Counted from the first letter of the stretch, positions 8,286-17,240 are shown. The stretch: DNA of 64,000 bases from Fluviicola sp. (GCF_029266855.1 NZ_JAQSWB010000001.1:1054001-1118000), one strand, 5' to 3'. The notes: a model not told the origin generated them from the sequence alone. Program-made: numbers and translations.

Positions 8286-9375
8286 AGTCCACGTTCAACA
8301 ATTCCTGGATGTAACGCAGCTTTTTGCGTTCCACAGGTTCTATAAGACTAAGGGAAATACCTCTTTTACCCGCTCTTGCAGTTCTTCCGCTTCGATGTGT
8401 GTAATAATCCGGATCATCCGGCAATTGATAGTGAACGACAAAAGCCAGATCAGGAAAATCCATTCCGCGTGCGGCAATATCCGATGCCACCAGGTATTGG
8501 GTTTTTTCCTGTAAAAACATGCGCATAGCTTTCTCGCGTTCCTTGGGAAACATTTCACCGTAAATTTCGGTAACCTTTAATTCATGGGTCCTAAGAAAAC
8601 GGGCAATGTGTTCTACATCACCTTTAGTACGGCAGAAAACAATCCCTCTTCCCTTTTTCATTGTGCTAAGGAATTCAAGCAGCATCATGGGTTTGTCTTC
8701 CTTCTGACATTCCAGATACTGATGCTCGATCCGAGGATTCATCACTTTTTTTGTTGCAATAATAGCCTGCGGGGCATCCGCGTGCAATGTATTCTTGATC
8801 CATTTCGTCAATTCGCCATGAATAGTTGCAGAAAAGAGCCATTTCTTGTGAAAGTCGTTCGTCATGCCAAGGATCTTGTCAATTTCTTTCATAAATCCTT
8901 TTGCATACAACTCATCCGCTTCATCAAGAACAATTGTTTTGACCCGATGAAGTGACACAGCCTTCATACGCACCAATTCGAGTAATCTTCCCGGAGTGGC
9001 AACCAAAACATGCGTCGGACGCTTTAAGTTCCGGGCTTGTTCCTCAATATCATCCCCCTTTACAATCGACTGAATAAAGAATTTATCCAGGTTTTTGGAA
9101 AGCTTGAACAGGGTTTTAGTTGTTTGGATAACCAATTCACGTGTGGGAACCAGGACAACAGCCTGAACATCTTTGTCCTTGGCATCAATCCGCTGCAAAA
9201 GCGGAACACCGTAAGCAATTGTTTTTCCGGAACCCGTATGCGCTTGTCCCACATAATCCTGGTGCTTTTCAATCAGGTATTTCCAGGTATGCTCCTGAAT
9301 CGGTGTTGGAGTCGTAAACCCCAGTTCTTCTAACCGACTTAAGAGCTTTGGATTGATGGGCAAATTTGTCTTCAT
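8272..9375 (-). CDS. DEAD-box ATP-dependent RNA helicase
   Basis: Cytosolic RNA helicase with the usual motif order: Q motif region FTTPTPIQEHTW near 20-30, Walker A AHTGSGKT, PTRELV, TPGRLLEL, DEAD in VLDEADELY, SAT, the VFCRTKG of domain 2, ARGMDFP and HRSGRTAR. At 367 residues it is little more than the two RecA-like domains, without the basic C-terminal tail of RhlE or DeaD. It lies on the opposite strand inside the respiration cluster, separating hemN-ccoI from ccoS-ccoNO; a tie to oxidase biogenesis is not implied. Confidence 0.93.
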   Translation of the reverse strand: MKTNLPINPKLLSRLEELGFTTPTPIQEHTWKYLIEKHQDYVGQAHTGSGKTIAYGVPLLQRIDAKDKDVQAVVLVPTRELVIQTTKTLFKLSKNLDKFFIQSIVKGDDIEEQARNLKRPTHVLVATPGRLLELVRMKAVSLHRVKTIVLDEADELYAKGFMKEIDKILGMTNDFHKKWLFSATIHGELTKWIKNTLHADAPQAIIATKKVMNPRIEHQYLECQKEDKPMMLLEFLSTMKKGRGIVFCRTKGDVEHIARFLRTHELKVTEIYGEMFPKEREKAMRMFLQEKTQYLVASDIAARGMDFPDLAFVVHYQLPDDPDYYTHRSGRTARAGKRGISLSLIEPVERKKLRYIQELLNVDFIQL

Positions 9376-9463
9376 ATTACAAAGGTAATCAGAAGGATTG
9401 AAACCATCCGTTTACTTCGTTATCCATCCTATTTATTTCCGTATCCGGGGCTTCGGCAAAACA

Positions 9464-9475
9464 TGATATAAATCA
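9464..9475. promoter_or_regulatory. FNR-like palindrome upstream of the cco operon
   Basis: TGATATAAATCA is a perfect match to the TGATnnnnATCA core. It lies in the 157-base region between the divergent helicase start (9375) and ccoS (9533), centred about 63 bases before the ccoS ATG. A weak -7-like TTTCTTTG is at 9521-9528, so the site would be at a class I distance of roughly -60. Confidence 0.6.
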
Positions 9476-9532
9476 GCTTTTCTTATTACATAAGTCATGT
9501 TTTTTCCGGTGTTTGACAGCTTTCTTTGCACC

Positions 9533-9745
9533 ATGGGAATGATCTACATTATGTTAATCGTGAGTCTTTGTCTGGCAGTCTTTTTCCTGGTAATTTTTCT
9601 ATGGGCAGCCAAAACCGGACAGTACGACGACGATTATTCTCCGAGTGTGAGGATTCTCTTCGAAGAAGAAAAAGCAGAACTATCAAATCACAACCAACAT
9701 AAAGCAAAAAAAGATGGAACAACTAACAGTAAAATACGACAATAA
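9533..9745 (+). CDS. ccoS: cbb3 oxidase maturation protein CcoS
   Basis: Small single-span inner-membrane protein needed for cofactor insertion into cbb3 oxidase. From ATG 9533 it has 70 residues: a hydrophobic helix at about 4-24 followed by the family signature WAAKTGQYDDD and PSVRILFEEE. A longer in-frame version from 9497 adds residues unlike the family and overlaps the likely promoter, so the shorter start is preferred. The 3' end overlaps ccoNO by 32 bases, suggesting translational coupling. Confidence 0.88.
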   Translation: MGMIYIMLIVSLCLAVFFLVIFLWAAKTGQYDDDYSPSVRILFEEEKAELSNHNQHKAKKDGTTNSKIRQ

Positions 9746-11885
9746 AATCGTAAAGTATTTTGCATTTGCAACAATCATATGGGGCGTTATTGGTATGCTC
9801 GTCGGGTTAATTGCAGCATTACAGCTCGCATTTCCGGAATTCTTTAATGAATATTTAGGCTTTCGCTATATTTCATTCGGAAGAATCAGACCGCTGCACA
9901 CCAACGCTGTCATTTTTGCTTTTGTCGGAAACGGGATATTCATGGGGGTCTATTACTCCTTACAGCGTTTGCTGAAAACCCGTATGTGGAGTGATAAGAT
10001 GAGTTACCTGAACTTTTGGGGCTGGCAATTTATTATAGTTTGCGCTGTACTTACACTCCCTTTCGGGATTACCTCCAGTAAAGAATACGCCGAACTGGAA
10101 TGGTGGATCGATATCCTGATTGCCATTATCTGGGTTGTTTTTGGCTGGAACCTCTTTGCTACAATCCTCATTCGTAAAGTGAAACATTTGTACGTAGCGA
10201 TCTGGTTTTACATCGCCACATTCGTGACGGTTGCCATGCTGCATATCTTCAATTCATTCGAGTTACCGATTTCCTTTATGAAAAGTTACTCCTGGTATGC
10301 CGGTGTTCAGGATGCACTGGTACAATGGTGGTATGGACACAATGCCGTTGCTTTCTTCCTTACAACTCCCTACCTCGGTTTAATGTATTACTTCGTGCCA
10401 AAAGCAGCAAACAGACCGGTTTATTCTTACCGTTTATCCATTATTCACTTTTGGGCCCTGATCTTCATTTATATCTGGGCAGGTCCTCACCACCTACTTT
10501 ACACATCACTTCCCGACTGGGCACAAAGTTTAGGAGTTGTCTTTTCAGTCATGCTGATTGCTCCATCCTGGGGAGGAATGCTCAACGGATTGTTGACTCT
10601 TCGAGGTGCATGGGATCGTGTGCGGGACGATGTGATGCTGAAATTCATGGTCGTTGCTTTGACATGCTACGGTATGGCTACTTTCGAAGGTCCCTTGCTT
10701 TCCCTTAAATCAGTCAATATGATTTCCCACTTCACAGACTGGACAATTGCCCATGTACATGTTGGAGGATTAGGCTGGAACGGAATGATGACTTTCGGAT
10801 TGATATACTGGTTGATCCCACGTATTTTCCAAACAAAACTATACTCCCAGAAACTGGCAAACCGGCATTTTTGGATTGCAACACTTGGAATCATCCTCTA
10901 CGCTGTTCCGATGTACATTGCCGGATTTATGCAGGGATTGAGCTGGCAGCATTTTAACCCGGACGGAACACTGGTGAATAAAGACTTTTTGGAGATCGTT
11001 ATCGACATGAAGCCATATTATATTCTTCGGTCTTTAGGTGGAGCTATCTATATACTCGGTGCTTTAATGATGGTTTACAATGTGTTTAAAACCGTGAGAT
11101 CAGGTTCTTTACTTGCAAACGAAGAAGTATTGGTTACTGACGAAAGAAACCATATCAGCGCAAAATCAGAATACTGGCACCGGAAAGTTGAGGGCAAACC
11201 TGTTCGCTTCATGATTTTAAGCCTTATCGTAGTTGCAATAGGTGGAATTGCGGAAATTATCCCGACGATTGCTGTTAAGTCCAATATTCCGACTATCAGC
11301 AGCGTAAAACCTTACACTCCGTTGGAATTGGAAGGACGGGACTTATACATCCGGGAAGGCTGTAATAACTGTCACTCTCAAATGATTCGCCCGATGCGTT
11401 TTGAAACTACGCGCTACGGCGAATATACCAAAGCCGGTGAACACGTTTATGAGCATCCGCATTTGTGGGGTTCCAAACGAACAGGACCGGATTTGGCAAG
11501 AGAAGGAGGATTGCGCGGAAATATCTGGCATTACAAACACATGATCGATCCGAAAGGAATTTCTCCCGGTTCCATTATGCCGGCTTATCCCTGGATGAAA
11601 GATGATAATTTAAATACATCCCTGTTAGTCAAAAAGATACAAGCCATGCGCAAACTGGGGGTTCCGTATGCTAAAAATTATGAATACCAGGCACTCACCG
11701 ATCTCAATAAGCAAGCAGAAGTCATTGCCACAGACATCGTAAAAAGCATGCCGAAAGTAGCATTGAACGGTATGAAAGAGTCGGACAAAGTAGCAGAATT
11801 GAAACAAAAGGAAATTGTTGCTCTCATTGCCTATCTGCAGCGAATCGGAACAGATATCAAAGTAAAACCCTCAAAAGTAAACTGA
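9714..11885 (+). CDS. ccoNO: Fused cbb3 cytochrome c oxidase subunits I and II (CcoN-CcoO)
   Basis: Catalytic core of the high-affinity terminal oxidase, in the inner membrane. Residues 1 to about 480 are CcoN with 12 or more helices; haem b, haem b3 and CuB ligands are H62 (RPLHTNAV), H209 (WYGHNA), H259/H260 (GPHHLL) and H347/H349 (AHVHVGG). A CcoO part follows: a membrane anchor near 495-515 and a mono-haem cytochrome c domain with C550NNCH554 and GSIMPAYPWM for the methionine ligand. The fusion into one 723-residue chain is usual in Bacteroidota. ccoQ starts one base after the stop. Confidence 0.96.
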   Translation: MEQLTVKYDNKIVKYFAFATIIWGVIGMLVGLIAALQLAFPEFFNEYLGFRYISFGRIRPLHTNAVIFAFVGNGIFMGVYYSLQRLLKTRMWSDKMSYLNFWGWQFIIVCAVLTLPFGITSSKEYAELEWWIDILIAIIWVVFGWNLFATILIRKVKHLYVAIWFYIATFVTVAMLHIFNSFELPISFMKSYSWYAGVQDALVQWWYGHNAVAFFLTTPYLGLMYYFVPKAANRPVYSYRLSIIHFWALIFIYIWAGPHHLLYTSLPDWAQSLGVVFSVMLIAPSWGGMLNGLLTLRGAWDRVRDDVMLKFMVVALTCYGMATFEGPLLSLKSVNMISHFTDWTIAHVHVGGLGWNGMMTFGLIYWLIPRIFQTKLYSQKLANRHFWIATLGIILYAVPMYIAGFMQGLSWQHFNPDGTLVNKDFLEIVIDMKPYYILRSLGGAIYILGALMMVYNVFKTVRSGSLLANEEVLVTDERNHISAKSEYWHRKVEGKPVRFMILSLIVVAIGGIAEIIPTIAVKSNIPTISSVKPYTPLELEGRDLYIREGCNNCHSQMIRPMRFETTRYGEYTKAGEHVYEHPHLWGSKRTGPDLAREGGLRGNIWHYKHMIDPKGISPGSIMPAYPWMKDDNLNTSLLVKKIQAMRKLGVPYAKNYEYQALTDLNKQAEVIATDIVKSMPKVALNGMKESDKVAELKQKEIVALIAYLQRIGTDIKVKPSKVN

Positions 11886-11886
11886 C

Positions 11887-12084
11887 ATGTTAAGATTTAT
11901 AAAACATCATTTATCCACCGAACAGGGTGTGGATTTTTACGGGATGCTTTCACTGTTAATATTCGTGACCTTTTTCCTGATCGTAATTATCCGCGTTTGG
12001 CGAATGAGAAAATCAACCGTCGATGAGTTGAGCAATATTCCTTTAGAAAAGGATCAGGTTCCATCTTTAAACGATCAACAATGA
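11887..12084 (+). CDS. ccoQ: Small cbb3 oxidase subunit CcoQ-like
   Basis: A 65-residue protein with one membrane helix at about residues 20-36 (FYGMLSLLIFVTFFLIVII) and a charged C-terminal tail. Position between ccoNO and ccoP, one base after the first and overlapping the second by 4 bases (ATGA), is the main support; sequence conservation of CcoQ proteins is low. The family stabilises the assembled oxidase. Confidence 0.75.
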   Translation: MLRFIKHHLSTEQGVDFYGMLSLLIFVTFFLIVIIRVWRMRKSTVDELSNIPLEKDQVPSLNDQQ

Positions 12085-13484
12085 AAGCTTACTTATTAAT
12101 ACTATTAGCGTTAATCTGCGGAAACCAGGCGTTTTCCCAGGGTGAAAATTTATTCAAAGCCAATTGCAATACCTGTCATGCGCTGGAAAAAAACTCGACG
12201 GGTCCGATGCTCAAAGGAGTAAAGGCGAAATGGACGGATGCAGGTGAAGGTCAGATGCTTTACGATTGGGTGAAAAATTCCAAAGGCCTGATCACTTCCG
12301 GAAAAAGTAAAATGGCGACAGCAATCAAGGACTTCTCCGGGTCAGATATGCCGGCTCAGCAGGTAACTCCCGAACAAATAGACCAGATTCTGGACTTTGT
12401 GGACACGTATGTTCCGGTTGTGAAAGATCCGAAAATTGGAATTGATCCGAAAACAAACCCGGAAGCGGAACTTTTACCGGATTACGGGCAGAACCTGAAT
12501 TTGTTCTATGCCTTAACAACACTAATCATTGTCTTGCTTTTGGCCATTATCCTGATGAGCAATTCGATCCTAAGCTTTGTGAAATCCGATGTTTTCAAAG
12601 ACAAATTAAAAAACCAGGAACAAGATAAAGACAAAGGTGGATTGACAAAACTGGTTTTAATCCTGATTTCAATAGGAACCATTTTCATTCCCGGTAAATC
12701 TTACGCACTCTCTTTTGATCCGACAGACGCTACTCAAGCCGAAATGCCTTGGCTGAAAGTAGAGAACTCCGATGTCTATGTTTTAATCGGGATAAACATC
12801 GTTCTGTTATTGATAGTTGTCTATTTACGCAGTCTTTTCAATAATTTCTACTACATGGTTTACAAGCGCAAAGAAAAGGCTGTTAAACCAAAACGGAGTA
12901 AAGTAGCCAAAGTATTGGTAGACGCTGTTCCGATCGAAGAAGAATCAAGTATTTTAATGGACCATGAATACGATGGAATCCGGGAATTAGACAATAACCT
13001 TCCACCTTGGTGGTTGTGGGGTTTCTATATGACGATCGTTTTTGCTTTCTGTTATATTCTATACTACCATGTTTTCAATGGCGATTCTCAGGAAATGGAA
13101 TACAAACATTCAATGGTTGCAGCGCAGAAAGAAATTGATGCCTATTTGAAAGAAGCCGCCATGAATGTGGACGAAAGCAATGTAAGCCTTCTTACTGACC
13201 AGGAAGCCTTAGGAACAGGGAAATCACTTTTTGAAGCCAATTGTACTGTTTGCCACAAAGACGGAAGCGGAGATATCGGACCGAATCTGACAGATAAATT
13301 CTGGATCTATGGAAACGATATCAAAACGGTCTTCGGAACGGTGAAAACCGGGACAACGAACGGAATGCCCGAGCATGCTTCCAAACTCAATCCGATCCAG
13401 CTTCAGCAGGTATCTTCTTATGTATTAAGTCTGAAATACAAACCCGGAAAAGAACCTCAGGGGAAAGAGTTCCCTGCAAAATAA
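12081..13484 (+). CDS. ccoP: cbb3 oxidase di-haem subunit CcoP with rearranged architecture
   Basis: Electron-entry subunit of the oxidase. A signal peptide (1-19, ending AFSQ) leads to a first cytochrome c domain with C29NTCH33. Hydrophobic spans follow near 137-158, 183-205 and 235-256. The CcoP N-terminal signature LDNNLPPWWLWGFYMTIVF then forms a helix near 312-330, and a second cytochrome c domain carries C388TVCH392 and the ligand methionine in GMPEH. So the two haem domains flank the membrane part, unlike proteobacterial CcoP, where both follow the helix. Length is 467. It overlaps ccoQ by 4 bases. Confidence 0.92.
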   Translation: MKAYLLILLALICGNQAFSQGENLFKANCNTCHALEKNSTGPMLKGVKAKWTDAGEGQMLYDWVKNSKGLITSGKSKMATAIKDFSGSDMPAQQVTPEQIDQILDFVDTYVPVVKDPKIGIDPKTNPEAELLPDYGQNLNLFYALTTLIIVLLLAIILMSNSILSFVKSDVFKDKLKNQEQDKDKGGLTKLVLILISIGTIFIPGKSYALSFDPTDATQAEMPWLKVENSDVYVLIGINIVLLLIVVYLRSLFNNFYYMVYKRKEKAVKPKRSKVAKVLVDAVPIEEESSILMDHEYDGIRELDNNLPPWWLWGFYMTIVFAFCYILYYHVFNGDSQEMEYKHSMVAAQKEIDAYLKEAAMNVDESNVSLLTDQEALGTGKSLFEANCTVCHKDGSGDIGPNLTDKFWIYGNDIKTVFGTVKTGTTNGMPEHASKLNPIQLQQVSSYVLSLKYKPGKEPQGKEFPAK

Positions 13485-13535
13485 CACTGGAAATGTCTGC
13501 TCTCACGAGCGGGCATTTTCTACATAACACGAGTC

Positions 13536-14924
13536 ATGGAAGAAGAATTCAGAGATCATATTTCAACTGTCAACGAAGATGGAAAGCGTATTTGGGTTTA
13601 TCCTAAGAAACCTAAAGGGAAATTCACGAATCGTCGGAAATGGGTCAGTTATTCCCTATTGATCTTCTTATTGACTGCTCCGTTCATAAAAATCAAGGGA
13701 GATCAGCTTATTGAATTAAACATCCTGGAGCGAAAATTTTCCATATTCGGGGCGACGTTCTGGCCGCAAGATCTCTATTTATTCGCCGTAATATTGATCA
13801 TCTTCATTGTTTTCGTGATTCTCTTCACGATTATCTACGGAAGATTATTTTGCGGCTGGTTCTGTCCCCAAACTATTTTCATGGAGTTTGTCTTCCGCAG
13901 GATCGAATATTGGATCGATGGAGACTGGACCCAACAAAAAGCCCTGGACAAACAAGCCTGGAATGCCAAAAAATGGGGAAAGCGAATATTGAAACATACC
14001 ATTTTCTGGCTCATTTCTTTCGTTATCGCCAATATTTTCCTCGCTTATATTATCGGGAGTGATGCCTTACTAAAAATCATCCTGGAGCCGGTTCACTTGC
14101 ATACAGGGGGTTTGATTTCCATGGGAATCTTCACTACTTTGTTCTACTTCGTGTTTTCCCGTTTACGCGAACAAGTCTGTACAACCATTTGTCCCTACGG
14201 ACGATTACAAGGCGTTTTACTTGACCAGAACTCCATGGTAGTTGCTTATGATTATGTGCGCGGAGAACAGCGAAGCAAATTCAGAAAAGGAGAAGATCGC
14301 CCTGCAGCCAAAAAAGGAGATTGTATTGATTGCGCTCAATGTGTCCACGTCTGTCCTACCGGAATTGATATCCGCAACGGAACGCAGCTGGAATGTGTGA
14401 ACTGTACGGCCTGTATCGATGCCTGCGATACGATGATGGATGGTGTGGGATTGGAGAAAGGCCTGATCCGCTTCGTTTCCGAAAACGGGATTAAAAACCG
14501 GTCGCGATTCCAATGGACCACAAGAGTGATCTCCTACACCGTGCTGCTGGTAATCCTCATCGGAGTTTGGATTACGATGCTGGCAATGCGCGAAGATTTT
14601 TCCACAACGATCCTGAGACAGCGCGGTTCAACCTTTCAAATTGATGAGGATAATCAGATTACCAATATATTCGAGATCGATCTGACTAATAAGACGAAAG
14701 AAACCTTCGATGTCAGACTGCGTTCTTCCGAAGGTGAAGTGAAGCTTCAGATTGCGAATGAAAGGATCCGTCTACCCGGAGAAAAACATGTCAGGGAACG
14801 TTTCATAGCGCGTTTTCCATATAAAGTAATTGAAAAAGGAACACATAAAATCGATGTGATCATATTAGGGAACGGGGAAGAAATAGACCGGGTTTCCATT
14901 AAATTGATCGGACCGAGCTTTTAA
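13536..14924 (+). CDS. ccoG: cbb3 oxidase accessory ferredoxin-like protein CcoG
   Basis: Inner-membrane iron-sulfur protein that helps deliver Cu(I) to cbb3 oxidase. The 462 residues contain about five helices (near 35-52, 85-108, 152-175, 190-208, 330-352), two 4Fe-4S motifs with cysteines 263/266/269/273 and 287/290/293/297, and a C-terminal Ig-like periplasmic domain from about 365. The early GRLFCGWFCPQ cysteine pair is also typical of the family. It starts 51 bases after ccoP. Confidence 0.94.
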   Translation: MEEEFRDHISTVNEDGKRIWVYPKKPKGKFTNRRKWVSYSLLIFLLTAPFIKIKGDQLIELNILERKFSIFGATFWPQDLYLFAVILIIFIVFVILFTIIYGRLFCGWFCPQTIFMEFVFRRIEYWIDGDWTQQKALDKQAWNAKKWGKRILKHTIFWLISFVIANIFLAYIIGSDALLKIILEPVHLHTGGLISMGIFTTLFYFVFSRLREQVCTTICPYGRLQGVLLDQNSMVVAYDYVRGEQRSKFRKGEDRPAAKKGDCIDCAQCVHVCPTGIDIRNGTQLECVNCTACIDACDTMMDGVGLEKGLIRFVSENGIKNRSRFQWTTRVISYTVLLVILIGVWITMLAMREDFSTTILRQRGSTFQIDEDNQITNIFEIDLTNKTKETFDVRLRSSEGEVKLQIANERIRLPGEKHVRERFIARFPYKVIEKGTHKIDVIILGNGEEIDRVSIKLIGPSF

Positions 14925-14926
14925 AG

Positions 14927-14980
14927 AATTCAAAAGTAAAAATGTAAAATGCAAGAGTTTTGAATTTTGCATTTTGAATT
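14927..14980. repeat. TTTTGAATTTTGCATTTTGAATT palindromic repeat
   Basis: AATTCAAAAGTAAAAATG on the left and words TTTTGAATTTTGC and ATTTTGAATT on the right form an A/T-rich imperfect palindrome between ccoG and ccoH. Same family as 1611-1641, 34480-34525 and 51499-51594. Its presence argues for the ccoH start at 14994 rather than inside the repeat. Confidence 0.5.
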
Positions 14981-14993
14981 AATAATTAAACAG

Positions 14994-15419
14994 ATGAGTT
15001 GGGGAAAAGGAATTATTATCGGAATGGGCCTGTTCATGGGCTTCATTATTACGCTGGTTGTGATCATGATGCGCCAGAATATTGACCTGGTGCAGGAGGA
15101 TTATTACCAGAAAGAACTGGATTACGACAAGCAGTACAATGCTGAAACAAACTACCTAAGTGCAAAGGATTCGATCCGGGTAGCATTGAGTTCAGAAGAA
15201 CTTTCGCTTTACTTCCCGGAAGAATTCCAAACCGGAAAGGCATCCGTTCAGCTGATCCGTCCGAACGACAAAAAAATGGATCTGATCCTGTCCCTGGAAG
15301 CAAAGGAAAATGTGCGGATTCCGGTGAAACAGCTTGCGAAAGGACGGTTCAATTGCACTGTATCGGGATTCCATAATGGGAAACCATATGAAATGAATCA
15401 AATTCTGATTGTCAAATGA
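14994..15419 (+). CDS. ccoH: cbb3 oxidase assembly protein CcoH (FixH family)
   Basis: A single-span inner-membrane protein of 141 residues with a periplasmic beta domain. The helix is at about 5-25 (GIIIGMGLFMGFIITLVVIM), followed by the family motif QNIDLVQEDYYQKELDYDKQ (near 29-48). Start at ATG 14994 (MSWGKG) matches homologues; an in-frame ATG at 14967 would lie inside an intergenic repeat. It overlaps the next gene by 4 bases (ATGA). Confidence 0.87.
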   Translation: MSWGKGIIIGMGLFMGFIITLVVIMMRQNIDLVQEDYYQKELDYDKQYNAETNYLSAKDSIRVALSSEELSLYFPEEFQTGKASVQLIRPNDKKMDLILSLEAKENVRIPVKQLAKGRFNCTVSGFHNGKPYEMNQILIVK

Positions 15420-16141
15420 TCTACCTGCTGAGCTCTTTTATGCTCGGACTGGCAAGTTCGTTTCACTGTATTGCTATGTGCGGCCCCATTGCATTAGCAC
15501 TTCCGTTAAACAGGAATTCACCTCTTCAGACTCTTCTTGGAATCCTGGAGGCAAACCTGGGACGGATTGTTAGCTATACCTTACTGGGGCTGATTATCGG
15601 GAGCCTGGGTTTTTCGCTTCAGCTGTTCCGCTTATTTCAAGTATTGAGCATCGTTTTCGGGATCTTGTTGATTGTGATTGCCTGGCGGAAGACCTGGATC
15701 AAACGCTTTGAATTCAGAATGCCGGGATTTTCACAGTGGGTTTCGGGAAAAATGGGCAAACTCTTAAAAACACAGGGAACTTTCAGGCTGTTCGGTATCG
15801 GCTTACTAAACGGCTTACTTCCCTGTGGGATGATCTTCCTGGCGCTTGCAAATGCTTTATTGGCCGAAAATTCCTTTGGGAGTGCAGCAGCCATGGCAGC
15901 TTTCGGATTCGGAACACTTCCCGGTTTAATCGGTGCGGGATTTTTTGCTCAACGGATCAATACCAACTTTCGCAGTAAAATAAGTGCTGCTTTCCCCTAT
16001 TTGTTATCCATTATCGGGATCCTGGTGATTCTCAGGGGAGCTAATCTGGGAATTCCGGTACTAAGTCCGAAAATTGAACAGCAAGTGCAGAGCGGAAATC
16101 AAAAAACAGTTGTCATCGAGTGTCACAAGCCCCGGAACTGA
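15416..16141 (+). CDS. SafE/TauE-like six-helix membrane protein of the cco cluster
   Basis: A 241-residue polytopic protein of the SafE/TauE-like group (COG2836 type) that is commonly linked to cbb3 oxidase genes. The first helix carries SFHCIAMCGPIALALP; the cysteine pair with adjacent His and Met (residues about 17-22) looks like a transition-metal site. A second half-repeat has NGLLPCGMIF, with another cysteine after a proline. The family name suggests sulfite export, but the context (ccoI, ccoG, ccoH) points to metal or thiol handling during oxidase assembly; this is inference. Last gene of the operon. Confidence 0.82.
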   Translation: MIYLLSSFMLGLASSFHCIAMCGPIALALPLNRNSPLQTLLGILEANLGRIVSYTLLGLIIGSLGFSLQLFRLFQVLSIVFGILLIVIAWRKTWIKRFEFRMPGFSQWVSGKMGKLLKTQGTFRLFGIGLLNGLLPCGMIFLALANALLAENSFGSAAAMAAFGFGTLPGLIGAGFFAQRINTNFRSKISAAFPYLLSIIGILVILRGANLGIPVLSPKIEQQVQSGNQKTVVIECHKPRN

Positions 16142-16166
16142 CTTTGGGCAAGGGATAATTATTTGC

Positions 16167-17195
16167 TTATTTCTTTAATTTATCCCGCTCTTCTCCTAAT
16201 TTCAAAATGCGGTAGTTCGTGTATTTGATGTATTTTCTTTTGGTACGGTTCTCCGACAGGTTTTTCCGGATTCCTTCATACAGGTAAATCGCATCGTTAT
16301 AATCCGCTTTCAACAGCAGTTGCTTGCGTTTCGTTTTCTTATCCAGGACTTTGCGAATGCGTATTTCAAGCAATTTCAACCCTGCTCCCTTCACTTTCGG
16401 ATTGAATTGCTGCGCCGCAATAGCTTCATCCAGCAGCTGATCTTTCCAGTCTTTCGTCATGCGGAGATTCAGAATAGAATCACTTGGAGGTGTTTGAGCA
16501 AGATCGGGTGTTTTCCATAAAAAGCGGCGGTAACGGAAGTCTTTATAAGATCGCTGCTGATTCAATAATTGAAAAACCGGGTCTGCAGGCAAATGAACTG
16601 TTCCGAATTTTACCGGATCCGTAAATAAAAAGTCGTAATTGATCCGCTCCTGATCTAATCTTTTATTGGTAAAGTGTTGCATCCCGAAAGTCACATCCAG
16701 GACATACCATTTCCCGTTTACCCGGACAACGTTCCATGCATGATTGTAATAGCTTTTCTTCACCGGGTGAAAAATGCTGAATGTTCTGGAATAGCCGGAA
16801 ACACGAAAGCATCCGATATCCAGGCTGTCACACAATGTTGCGAATAAGTTTGAGAAATCGCCGCAAACTCCCCTTTTCTTTTTGATCACCTCGGATAAAT
16901 ACAACTCCCGCTTGATCTCGCGCTTGTAAATGAGTTTCAGCCGATTCAGATCGTACTTGTAAGATCCTGCAATGTAAGTGTAAATCGTATAGACTTTTTC
17001 CAATTCCGTTTTACAGGAATCACCGATCAGATGTGCGACCTTATTCCAGGATTTTTCCTCCCTGGAGGCCAGGTTTGCAATTTTATTCAAACGCACCGTA
17101 TCCAATTCCTGCCCCAGGAAAATACCAGTCCGTTTTTGTCCAAACACATGAATTCCGCAAAAAAGCAGCAATAAGATCAGATGGTATTTCTTCAA
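16167..17195 (-). CDS. Secreted transglutaminase-like protein
   Basis: A 342-residue exported protein with a signal peptide (1-20, ending HVFGQ). The transglutaminase core has the complete Cys-His-Asp triad: C111 in RGVCGDFSN, H152 in NHAWNVV and D167 in VLDVTFG. The rest is basic, with a Lys/Arg-rich helical C-terminus. The start is TTG at 17195: there is no in-frame ATG before the signal peptide and a stop codon lies only four codons upstream. Enzymes of this family in bacteria act as proteases, peptide-modifying or cross-linking enzymes; the substrate is unknown. It is convergent with the SafE-like gene. Confidence 0.83.
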   Translation of the reverse strand: MKKYHLILLLLFCGIHVFGQKRTGIFLGQELDTVRLNKIANLASREEKSWNKVAHLIGDSCKTELEKVYTIYTYIAGSYKYDLNRLKLIYKREIKRELYLSEVIKKKRGVCGDFSNLFATLCDSLDIGCFRVSGYSRTFSIFHPVKKSYYNHAWNVVRVNGKWYVLDVTFGMQHFTNKRLDQERINYDFLFTDPVKFGTVHLPADPVFQLLNQQRSYKDFRYRRFLWKTPDLAQTPPSDSILNLRMTKDWKDQLLDEAIAAQQFNPKVKGAGLKLLEIRIRKVLDKKTKRKQLLLKADYNDAIYLYEGIRKNLSENRTKRKYIKYTNYRILKLGEERDKLKK

Positions 17196-17240
17196 GGCAA
17201 CACGTTATTTAAGTTATGTAAAATTAGTATTCTCATCAAC

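Noticed and set aside
15416-16141. Sulfite exporter as the function of the SafE-like protein
   Set aside because: Name comes from the family; the gene sits at the end of an oxidase assembly operon and has metal-type motifs.
16152-16186. GGGATAA/TTATCCC pair as a bidirectional terminator after the SafE-like gene
   Set aside because: Only 7 base pairs with a 21-base loop, and the right arm lies inside the transglutaminase coding sequence.
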